A stretch of DNA of 40,686 bases from Chloroflexota bacterium (GTDB taxonomy: Bacteria; Chloroflexota; Dehalococcoidia; Lucifugimonadales; UBA2985). The DNA is taken from contig PBBS01000018.1 in the NCBI GenBank assembly GCA_002717805.1, forward strand, positions 1 through 40,686, read 5' to 3'. A program made the position numbers and the translations under genes. The notes beneath the pieces are model-generated. The model was not told where the DNA came from, ran no database searches, and saw only the letters and a program-made list of their open reading frames with translations. This document shows, in pieces, positions 15,251 to 22,198 of this stretch; position 1 is the stretch's first letter, and every line of letters starts with the position of its first letter.

Positions 15251-17716
15251 ATGTATTTCATGGTAGTTCTATTCAGACCTGTTCTTATTTTAACTGTATT
15301 CTCAGCAGTTCTTATTGCCTGTAATACTAGTGGACCAGTTACAGATCTAGTCACTCCTACAACAGCAATTATCACTCCAGCTGCAGTTGGTTCTCAGTCT
15401 GCTTCTCCAACATCAGATCCGGAAGCTATCAAGAACGTGCAAGCACGAAATGTGAAGGTTACGCCTCCTACAATAATTCCTGCAGTTGCTAAGAATGTGA
15501 AAACTAATCTAACTCCATTTGCATTGAATGGTAGGGGTTCTGCTATATCCATTTCAGAGTTTCAAGATAAGAGTGTGAGTCGGCAAATAGATTATGGGGA
15601 TCAGATGTACATAACATGGGCAATATTAAACAATGGATATGAGGACATAGTGGATATGTTTTTTGTCGATGTATATCTAGGCAATATATTGGTCGAGAGA
15701 TGGCAGATTGACGAATTAGCCGCAAATCAGTATGTATCCGTTCAGAATTGGGATGGTATAAGAAATAGGGTTCGTATGATTGATGGTATACATAATTTAT
15801 CCCTCGTAATAGATCCCACAGGTTTGTTGAATGAGGTGAATGAATCAGATAATCGAGTTGATATTCAGTTTGAGTTAAATAATGCTGGCAATAACCTGAA
15901 TCCACAAGAAGATCCTACTTTAGTATTACCGGATATTGTTCCATGGGTATTGCCTGATTGGGAGAGTACTTTAATTACAACATCTGATTCAGGCAGCGTC
16001 CTAAGCAGTAAGCTATCTAGAGATGTCCAGACTCATATTAGGTTTGGTTTTAGTAATCAGAGTTTGGTAAGCATACAAGACGACATGTGGGTATATATTT
16101 ATTTGGATGATATTCTGATTAATGCCCAAAGTGGTAAAGGACTGCTTGCTGAAGAATCTATTGGGAGCAAGGAATGGTCGGGTATAAATACTGTCATTCC
16201 TATACATCCTGGTAAACATAAATTAAGGATAGAGCTAGATGCGACAAATTTGATAATAGAATCTGATGAAACGAATAATGTTATAGAGAAGGAATTGATA
16301 TGGTCTGAGGGGCCTCTAGAATTAGATGGCTATGACATTGAAAAAATCGATGATACCCAATCTACACCTAGCCCATTAACTTTGCCTAATTTGGTTCCTG
16401 GTTGGAGAGATGGATGGGACGGGCCGATAATAATCTCTGATTCGCAGGGTACGTTTACGGATAGTTCTCTAAGTTTGGGTGAGGTACCTTTTATAGATCT
16501 AGTTGTACACAACCGCAGTATTGTTAGGTCAGAATACCCACTAATAGTGGACCTCTATATTGATGACTTGCTATTGGAACGGTTCAACTTAGGAGAAATA
16601 ATGGAACCTAATGAACTGAGATGGGTATCAGACTGGGATAAAGTTAATAATTCAGTTGATTTAGATGCTGGTGTACATGCTCTGAAAATGATTATAGATC
16701 CTGATAATCTCGTCATGGAAAGCGATGAAAATGACAATATATATGAGAAGCATTTTACTTGGATTGTTGGAAAATCTGATCAGATTGAAATAATAAATTA
16801 TACGGAGCAAGAACTTTCAGGGAAGTTAGATAAGTTAGAAAAGCTATTGACCACTCGCTCGGTAGCAATAAATTCTGATGGTATCGATTTCAGGAACGAA
16901 ATTCTAGATGTTTTAGATGCCGGCTATTATCTGGTGACAGGAGGAAGTTTCTTAGATGAAAGGGTTGATATTTTAATATTGACTAGGCAAGATTTTCTTG
17001 CCTGGGTAGACGATTATTATTCAGAACAATTTGATCTTAATGACGTTTCGAAGTATCAGTCTATATTAGATGAAAGGCAGCGGGTTAAGGAACGCGGGTC
17101 TGGTCTGAAGACAAATAGGTTTGGTAAGGATGTAATAGTAGTCAACGGAGAATATATGATTGCTGATGTTATAGGTACTGTAGCGCATGAATTAGGACAT
17201 CTAAGACAGGGAATTCTAAACCCTATCTATAGTGACGGAAGAAGCTCTTATTATTGGAAAGCTCTAAAAGAAGCTCAAGCACAACAATTTGAGAGGACAT
17301 TTTGGCTCTATATAGAGGATTTCATTGGCGCTAATCTTATGGAGTATCCAGATTACTATGGTTTCCGCACGTTAATTCAGAAGAATCTAATTTCTTTCCT
17401 AGATAATATGTCTGATGATGAACACCTACTTGGACTATTGATACAGTGGTTAGTTGTATTGGAAGATCAAGAAATGTCGAATTTGAGATCTGAGTTTAAT
17501 GAGAGAACTCAACTGTCCTCAGTGTCATCAAGACTGTTATATGAACATTTGGTTTCTATAACAGAAGATGAATCAGAAGATTATGTAAGGGATAAACTAA
17601 AGATCTTATATTCTCAGATTACCACCATTGAAGAATTAATACTTAGCAGGCTGATAAAAGATGGTTTCACGGAAGGTTCTCCTGACTTACGTTTTCCAGG
17701 GTTATTCATGCCGTAA
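15251..17716 (+). CDS. Lipoprotein with three CARDB-like domains and an HExxH zinc-protease motif
   Basis: An 821-residue exported protein. Residues 1-24 form a lipoprotein signal (VLILTVFSAVLIAC, lipid-attachment Cys24), followed by a Thr/Pro/Ala-rich linker to about 75. Three CARDB-like beta-sandwich repeats then follow (about 110-205, 245-345, 395-500); each has a (V/I)D(V/L)Y(L/I)(D/G)(D/N)xL strand and ends with E-(S/N/T)-(D/E)-E-(N/T/S)-xN. The C-terminal third has HELGH at 646-650 in DVIGTVAHELGHLRQG, and E674 (ALKEAQAQQFE) is placed to be the third ligand as in gluzincin-type sites. The remainder to 821 is helical. Likely a surface-anchored peptidase that binds a ligand through CARDB; target unknown. 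No operon partners. Confidence 0.8.
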   Translation: MYFMVVLFRPVLILTVFSAVLIACNTSGPVTDLVTPTTAIITPAAVGSQSASPTSDPEAIKNVQARNVKVTPPTIIPAVAKNVKTNLTPFALNGRGSAISISEFQDKSVSRQIDYGDQMYITWAILNNGYEDIVDMFFVDVYLGNILVERWQIDELAANQYVSVQNWDGIRNRVRMIDGIHNLSLVIDPTGLLNEVNESDNRVDIQFELNNAGNNLNPQEDPTLVLPDIVPWVLPDWESTLITTSDSGSVLSSKLSRDVQTHIRFGFSNQSLVSIQDDMWVYIYLDDILINAQSGKGLLAEESIGSKEWSGINTVIPIHPGKHKLRIELDATNLIIESDETNNVIEKELIWSEGPLELDGYDIEKIDDTQSTPSPLTLPNLVPGWRDGWDGPIIISDSQGTFTDSSLSLGEVPFIDLVVHNRSIVRSEYPLIVDLYIDDLLLERFNLGEIMEPNELRWVSDWDKVNNSVDLDAGVHALKMIIDPDNLVMESDENDNIYEKHFTWIVGKSDQIEIINYTEQELSGKLDKLEKLLTTRSVAINSDGIDFRNEILDVLDAGYYLVTGGSFLDERVDILILTRQDFLAWVDDYYSEQFDLNDVSKYQSILDERQRVKERGSGLKTNRFGKDVIVVNGEYMIADVIGTVAHELGHLRQGILNPIYSDGRSSYYWKALKEAQAQQFERTFWLYIEDFIGANLMEYPDYYGFRTLIQKNLISFLDNMSDDEHLLGLLIQWLVVLEDQEMSNLRSEFNERTQLSSVSSRLLYEHLVSITEDESEDYVRDKLKILYSQITTIEELILSRLIKDGFTEGSPDLRFPGLFMP

Positions 17717-17834
17717 GTACTATCAAGCAAATATAAGTAAAAACGCAAGTATATATAATGCTTGAATAGCACTGTTCTATATTTACGTCATCATTCGGTG
17801 ATTATGAGGCTTATTATATTCGCGTAGTGATTTT

Positions 17835-18038
17835 TTAATCACCGTGACATCTCTTGTATTTCTTTCCACTTCCGCATGGACACTTCTCATTGCGGCCAAT
17901 CTTCCCATTCTGTCTATCGATCAATTTCTTCTCTTCACAATTTGCGCATGTGCAGGCAGAAGGATGTGCTTTGTACCAATTTGATCGTACCAAGTGGTTT
18001 AACTCCCCGAGATTAATAATACTTGGATTATTACACAA
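17835..18038 (-). CDS. Small SEC-C motif protein
   Basis: A 67-residue protein ending in a complete SEC-C zinc motif ([20 protein letters not shown]), the metal-binding tail known from SecA and found in many small proteins. A second Cys pair (CTCANCEE, about 29-36) may bind zinc too. No ATG exists in the frame; the best start is TTG 18038, 18 nt downstream of an in-frame stop, and it lacks a good ribosome-binding site, so the exact N-terminus is unsure. Divergent from the ABC import cassette. Possibly an adaptor for SecB or ribosome-associated factors, but that is speculation. Confidence 0.72.
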   Translation of the reverse strand: MCNNPSIINLGELNHLVRSNWYKAHPSACTCANCEEKKLIDRQNGKIGRNEKCPCGSGKKYKRCHGD

Positions 18039-18187
18039 TTGATCAATATTTGCCTACAATCAATTTGGCCGGAAGATTGACACAGGCTCAATACATTGAG
18101 TGACGATATGCATGTATATGGATTGTGATTTGTCGCGTATGCGTACTATATAAATAACATAGAGTCGTTTTATGGCAATATGATTTG

Positions 18188-18216
18188 TTGACTTCGTAAT
18201 TTAGTTTGTGTATATT
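18188..18216 (+). promoter_or_regulatory. Sigma-70 promoter of the ABC import cassette
   Basis: TTGACT (18188-18193), a 17-nt spacer, then TATATT (18211-18216). The predicted start near 18223 gives a leader of about 65 nt before ATG 18288 that begins with an inverted repeat. Confidence 0.65.
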
Positions 18217-18222
18217 AGCCCG

Positions 18223-18262
18223 GTTTGTTGCGAGTTTCGTAGGAAAAAATATTGCGACAAAC
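18223..18262 (+). promoter_or_regulatory. Inverted repeat/stem-loop at the start of the ABC cassette leader
   Basis: GTTTGTTGCGA (18223-18233) can pair along all 11 positions with TTGCGACAAAC (18252-18262), counting two G-U pairs, around an 18-nt A-rich loop. It begins at the predicted transcription start, so it could be an operator for a metal or cofactor regulator, or an RNA stem that stabilises or regulates the message. No cobalamin-riboswitch core is visible. Confidence 0.45.
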
Positions 18263-18287
18263 AGATTAATTGTTAGGAAGTTTTTAT

Positions 18288-19310
18288 ATGTTCGCAACAA
18301 GAATTAGAGGGATTTTACTATTAGGAATTCTTAGCATTGCTGTTATTGCCTTGATGATTGGTTGCTCCAGTGAGGAACCAACAGCAGTACCTGCCACAGC
18401 TACAAAAGTACCTGCTACGGCTACAAAAGTACCTGCTACGGCTACACCTACAGGTGTCCAATATCCATTAACCATTACAGACATGATGGGTAGATCAGTA
18501 GAGATCAGTGCGAAGCCTGAGAGAATAGTGGCGATTAGCCCAACTGCAATGGAAATGCTGTATGAGGTTGGTGGCAAAGCAGTGGGTAGAAGCAGTAGTG
18601 CTAGATTTTCTGAGGAAGTAATAGCTTTACCTGATGTTGGTGGTGCATACAATCCAAGTATTGAAACCATAGTTACCCTTAGACCCGACCTATTACTTAT
18701 AGAATCATTAACACAAGGCCACATGACACAAATGCTGGGTAGTCTTGAAGCTCCTATAGTGGCAGTCAGGGCTACATCCGTTAATGATATTAATCAGGGT
18801 TTGAGTCTTATAGGTAAGATAGTAGATTTGGAAGATGAATCAGAAGCTGCTATAGCTGAAATCGATAGTAGAATCAAGGATACTGTTGCATCATCCAGTA
18901 TGGATAAGAGTGTACTTATACTTATCGCTGACGAAGAACGTAATTTTTACGCAGCATTACCTGATTCATATCCTGGAGCAATAGCTAGTATACTAGGGCT
19001 TTCTAATGTGGCCGATGGAATGCAAGCTTCCGGACCATATCCTGGATTCACATTATATTCTCCTGAGCAAGCTGTAACTAGCAATCCGAATGTTATATTG
19101 GCTATAACCCCTGCTCCAGAGCCAGTACCTAGACTTACTTCAGCATTGCCATTCGTTCCAGGTTTTAAAGACCTAGATGCTGTAACATATGGCAGGGCAG
19201 TGGAAATAGATCCCGTAGTGTTCTTACGAGCTCAAGGACCGAGGATAGCTGACGCAGTAGAGTCGTTAGGCTCACTGCTTGGCAATATGGATTTCTCAGA
19301 GGTAAAATAA
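18288..19310 (+). CDS. ABC transporter substrate-binding lipoprotein (BtuF/FecB family)
   Basis: A 340-residue periplasmic-binding-type lipoprotein for a vitamin B12, haem or ferric-siderophore importer. The signal peptide ends in ALMIGC (Cys26). A 21-residue linker of three VPATAT(K/P) repeats follows. The mature part shows the family hallmarks: ITDMMGRSVEI, PERIVAISPTAMEMLYEVG, then a DVGGAYNPSIETIVTLRPDL stretch. ATG 18288 has TAGGAAG 7 nt upstream; an in-frame TTG at 18270 is rejected because it lies over that site. First gene of a three-gene operon with permease and ATPase. Which ligand is carried cannot be told; cobalamin is the commonest assignment for this group. Confidence 0.9.
   Translation: MFATRIRGILLLGILSIAVIALMIGCSSEEPTAVPATATKVPATATKVPATATPTGVQYPLTITDMMGRSVEISAKPERIVAISPTAMEMLYEVGGKAVGRSSSARFSEEVIALPDVGGAYNPSIETIVTLRPDLLLIESLTQGHMTQMLGSLEAPIVAVRATSVNDINQGLSLIGKIVDLEDESEAAIAEIDSRIKDTVASSSMDKSVLILIADEERNFYAALPDSYPGAIASILGLSNVADGMQASGPYPGFTLYSPEQAVTSNPNVILAITPAPEPVPRLTSALPFVPGFKDLDAVTYGRAVEIDPVVFLRAQGPRIADAVESLGSLLGNMDFSEVK
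18387..18449 (+). repeat. Three tandem 21-bp repeats in the lipoprotein linker
   Basis: Units start at 18387, 18408 and 18429 (GTACCTGC-CAC/TAC-type, each encoding VPATAT plus Lys or Pro). The second and third copies are nearly identical. They encode the flexible tether between the lipid anchor and the binding domain and could change copy number by slippage. Confidence 0.85.
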
Positions 19311-20287
19311 TAGATATAAGAAATCTTTCGATACTCGGAGCTATTGCCGGACTTATAGCGATTGGCATTGTCATAGCGATTGTACTTGGTCCGGCTAGCT
19401 TAGAGTGGGGCGAACTACTTGCTGGTGTCTTTACTAGGGATGATCCAGTCGTCAAGATAGTCGTTTGGGATATAAGAATACCTAGGATCATAATATGTAT
19501 TCTCGTTGGATTTTGCCTTGGACTATCAGGAGCTATGATCCAGCTTTCTACACGTAACCCATTGGGTGACCCACAGTTGTTTGGATTGGGAGGAGGAGCT
19601 GCAGTAGTTCAGGCTCTTAGTATGGCTGGAATAATTGTTGTTGGGCCATGGGTTCTAGTAAGTCTGTCTATTCTTGCATCTATAGGCTGTGCATTTGTTA
19701 TAACGTTTTTTTCTTTTAAAGACTATATTAGTCAGTCAAGATTGGCTCTAATAGGCGTATCGTTTTCCGCAATATCCGTTGCTATCTCTATGAGTATATT
19801 CGCTCAGGCTCGAATATTTAGCCAGCAGACTATACATTTTATAGGCGGAAGTATGTCTAATAGGATATTGGATAACATTGTGCCAACGTTGCCATTTTTG
19901 TTGGTGGCTATACTTTTAGCGCCACCTATAGCAGCCCGTCTTAATTTACTTAGTTTGGGTGATCGGATTGCATACAATCTAGGAGGCAGACCAGGCTTCA
20001 CAAGGATAATGGCAATGAGCTCTGCTGGAATATTAGCAGGCATAGCAGTTTCTATGGCTGGGTTGATAGGATTTGTAGGATTGGTAGTGCCTCATATATC
20101 GAGGCTTTTGGTTGGACATGATGCTAGAGCAGTTATGCTCGTATCTGCTCCACTAGGAGCACTATTGGTTCTTTATGCAGATCAAATCGCTAGACTTGCA
20201 TTCATGCCATCTGAGATACCAGTAGGTATGGTTACTACTCTAGTAGGAGCACCTCTCATGATATTCATAGCTAGGCGATTAATATGA
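19310..20287 (+). CDS. ABC transporter permease (BtuC/FecCD family) with apparent ATA start
   Basis: Integral membrane subunit of the importer. From 19313 the frame is open and encodes the conserved FecCD N-terminus: a first helix (ILGAIAGLIAIGIVIAIVLG), IRIPRIIICILVGFCLGLSG and NPLGDPQLFG. The end carries GLIGFVGLVVPHISRLLVGHD. No ATG, GTG, TTG or CTG occurs in frame between the stop at 19250 and ATG 19535, and starting at 19535 would delete two helices. ATA 19310 has AGAGG (19298-19302) 7 nt upstream, overlaps the preceding stop (TAATA), and gives 325 residues, the normal length (E. coli BtuC 326). It therefore probably starts at ATA, or an ATG has mutated. The stop overlaps the ATPase start (ATGA). 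Confidence 0.85.
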   Translation: MDIRNLSILGAIAGLIAIGIVIAIVLGPASLEWGELLAGVFTRDDPVVKIVVWDIRIPRIIICILVGFCLGLSGAMIQLSTRNPLGDPQLFGLGGGAAVVQALSMAGIIVVGPWVLVSLSILASIGCAFVITFFSFKDYISQSRLALIGVSFSAISVAISMSIFAQARIFSQQTIHFIGGSMSNRILDNIVPTLPFLLVAILLAPPIAARLNLLSLGDRIAYNLGGRPGFTRIMAMSSAGILAGIAVSMAGLIGFVGLVVPHISRLLVGHDARAVMLVSAPLGALLVLYADQIARLAFMPSEIPVGMVTTLVGAPLMIFIARRLI

Positions 20288-20979
20288 GAATAGAAGTGAG
20301 AGACGTATCCTTTTCATATCCTAATAACCTAATTTTGGATTCTGTTAGCATGACGATGGAAACTAAGTCGTTGGTATGTTTGATAGGATCAAATGGTATG
20401 GGTAAAACTACTCTGATTGATTTGATTAGTGAAAAAATCCAGCCTAGTAGTGGGAATATATCGATTCAGAGAGATAATGGATCCTATGTTGATAAGGATA
20501 TAGGAGAGAACTTGTTTGCATTGATTCCTCAGGGTATTGCAGATCCGATGTATTTGACAGTTAGAGAGACTGTGTCAATGGCTAGGTTTGACCCAGCTAG
20601 AATTTGGAAAATGCGGCTGAGTGATTATGACGAGAAGCTAATTTCACAGAGCATAGAATTGTGTGGGATGTCTGATAAGCAAGATAGAACATTTCTAGAA
20701 TTGTCAGGCGGGGAGAAACAAAGGGTATGGCTTGCTTTTTGTTTAGCGCAAGATAAAGAGCTACTTATTCTGGATGAATCTTTGCACGCACTTGATTTCT
20801 CCTCTAGGATATTCTATTTCCAGTTGCTGTCTTCGTTGGCAGAATCCGGTAAAGGTATATTGTTAAGTACCCATGAACTTTCTCTTGCGGAGAAATTTGC
20901 TGATAGGATTATAGTAGTTAAAGATACTAATATTGTATATGATGGTCCTCCGGTAAATGAACTAGCATCATTAATTTGA
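20284..20979 (+). CDS. ABC transporter ATPase (BtuD/FecE family)
   Basis: A 231-residue nucleotide-binding subunit of the importer. Walker A is GSNGMGKTT (35-43), the Q-loop glutamine is in IPQG (Q83), the signature is LSGGEKQR (140-147), Walker B is LLILDES (160-166) and the H-loop histidine is in STHEL (H197). The D-loop region reads ESLHALDF instead of the usual EPTNALD, a small deviation. The start overlaps the permease stop by 4 nt (ATGA), indicating coupled translation. It is slightly shorter than typical FecE proteins (about 250). Confidence 0.92.
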   Translation: MRIEVRDVSFSYPNNLILDSVSMTMETKSLVCLIGSNGMGKTTLIDLISEKIQPSSGNISIQRDNGSYVDKDIGENLFALIPQGIADPMYLTVRETVSMARFDPARIWKMRLSDYDEKLISQSIELCGMSDKQDRTFLELSGGEKQRVWLAFCLAQDKELLILDESLHALDFSSRIFYFQLLSSLAESGKGILLSTHELSLAEKFADRIIVVKDTNIVYDGPPVNELASLI

Positions 20980-21004
20980 TGGAAACACAGTATTACAAAC
21001 GCTT

Positions 21005-21033
21005 TTGCAATCAGCAAAAAACAGGTATATTGT
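21005..21033 (+). promoter_or_regulatory. Candidate tRNA-Ala promoter
   Basis: TTGCAA (21005-21010) and TATTGT (21028-21033) with 17-nt spacing would start transcription close to the tRNA at 21043. An overlapping TATATT (21026-21031) at 15-nt spacing is the alternative -10. Confidence 0.4.
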
Positions 21034-21042
21034 ATCTGAAAC

Positions 21043-21118
21043 GGGGCTGTAGCTCAGCTGGGAGAGCGCTTCAATGGCATTGAAGAGGTCAGGAGTTCGA
21101 TCCTCCTCAGCTCCACCA
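21043..21118 (+). tRNA. tRNA-Ala, anticodon GGC
   Basis: A complete 76-nt cloverleaf with encoded CCA. The acceptor stem GGGGCTG/CAGCTCC includes the G3-U70 pair that identifies alanine tRNA. D arm is GCTC-AGCTGGGA-GAGC; anticodon stem is CTTCA/TGAAG around loop ATGGCAT, giving anticodon GGC at 21076-21078; the T arm is AGGAG-TTCGATC-CTCCT. It decodes GCC and GCU. The gene separates the ABC cassette from the monooxygenase; no integrase or att duplication is seen next to it. Confidence 0.97.
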
Positions 21119-21150
21119 AGAATCCACATCAATCCTACCGGAGGGTACTA

Positions 21151-22179
21151 GTGGTAGAGAATTATACCTTCGGAGTTGTAGATCAATCTCCAATTAGAAA
21201 GGGTGGAAGCGTTCAGCAGGCCCTTCAGGAGACAGTAAGACTTGCCCAATTAGCAGAAGAGATGGGCTATTATAGGTATTGGGTTGCAGAGCATCATAAC
21301 TCAGGTGGTTTTGCAGGGACATCTCCGGAGATATTGATCGGTCAAATAGCTTCTCAAACCAATACTATTAATGTCGGAAGTGGCGGAGTCATGCTATCGC
21401 ATTATTCTGCCTTGAAAGTAGCAGAGAACTTTAATGTACTGCGATCTTTTTATCCAGACAGAATAGAATTGGGAATTGGTAGGGCACCTGGGAGTGATCA
21501 GGATACAGCGAGAGCCCTTGCATATCCAAAACCCTTGGTAGATATACAACATTTCCCACAACAAGTTGTAGACTTAGTCGGGTTTCTTTCTGGAACGTTG
21601 CCGGAAGATCATGTGTTTAATGGTATCAAAGCGCAACCAGGACCTCCACCTGATTCCATACCTGGTATATGGCTGTTAGGATCAAGCGATTATAGTGCTA
21701 GGCTAGCAGCAGCTTTGGGCCTGCCTTTTTCATTTGCAGATTTTTTTGGTACTACTGCAGAGCACGGTCCGGTAATAGCTGAGTTATACCGGCAGCAATT
21801 TCGCCCTTCTGGCTATCTAAAGGAACCAAAGTTTAATGTGGCGTTGCAAGTTATTTGTGCAGATACTCAAGAGAAGGCAGAATTCATACTATCTAGTAGG
21901 AATATATCTAGCCTTAATAGGCTAAAAGGCATTCGGGAGCCACTCATATCTCCAGAAGAAGCCACTTCAATTGAGTTGACTCCATTTGAGGTACAACATT
22001 TAGAGAACACGAACAGGTATCTTATAATAGGCACTCCTGAAGTTGTTAAAAAAGGTATCATAGAAGCAGCTGGGGTTTACAAAACCACAGAAATTAGCAT
22101 TGCTACAAACTGCCATTATTTTGAGGATCGGGTTCGATCATTTGAACTTGTTGCTCAGGCCTTTGGCTTGAATAATTGA
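21151..22179 (+). CDS. LLM class flavin-dependent oxidoreductase (luciferase-like)
   Basis: A 342-residue TIM-barrel protein of the bacterial luciferase-like family, of the YhbW/MsnO8 subgroup. Visible signatures are the opening strand FGVVDQSPI, YWVAEHHNSGGFAGTSPEILIG (about 43-64), INVGSGGVMLSHYSALKVAE (about 72-91) and RIELGIGRAPGSDQDTARAL. Such enzymes use reduced FMN supplied by a separate reductase to oxygenate organic substrates; no reductase gene is adjacent. GTG 21151 is preceded by GGAGGG at 5-nt spacing. It follows the tRNA by 32 bp and precedes a lipoprotein by 19 bp. Marine Chloroflexota often carry many such paralogues. Substrate unknown. Confidence 0.9.
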   Translation: MVENYTFGVVDQSPIRKGGSVQQALQETVRLAQLAEEMGYYRYWVAEHHNSGGFAGTSPEILIGQIASQTNTINVGSGGVMLSHYSALKVAENFNVLRSFYPDRIELGIGRAPGSDQDTARALAYPKPLVDIQHFPQQVVDLVGFLSGTLPEDHVFNGIKAQPGPPPDSIPGIWLLGSSDYSARLAAALGLPFSFADFFGTTAEHGPVIAELYRQQFRPSGYLKEPKFNVALQVICADTQEKAEFILSSRNISSLNRLKGIREPLISPEEATSIELTPFEVQHLENTNRYLIIGTPEVVKKGIIEAAGVYKTTEISIATNCHYFEDRVRSFELVAQAFGLNN

Positions 22180-22198
22180 GTCATAAGAAATTATACGA

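Noticed and set aside
17827-17842. GTGATT-TTTT-AATCAC hairpin as a terminator
   Set aside because: The stem is AT-rich and short, and neither strand has a T-run after it; it overlaps the SEC-C gene stop by chance.
18087-18100. CTCAAT-AC-ATTGAG palindrome as an operator for the SEC-C gene
   Set aside because: Short AT-rich palindromes are expected by chance in this composition, and it is not at a recognisable promoter.
18039-18287. Cobalamin riboswitch upstream of the BtuF/C/D-like cassette
   Set aside because: I looked for the conserved B12-box and core elements and saw none; only a simple inverted repeat and promoter are visible. A covariance-model scan would settle it.
21003-21019. TTTTGC-AATCA-GCAAAA hairpin as terminator of the ABC operon
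   Set aside because: It is followed by A residues on the coding strand, not T, and overlaps the likely tRNA -35 element.
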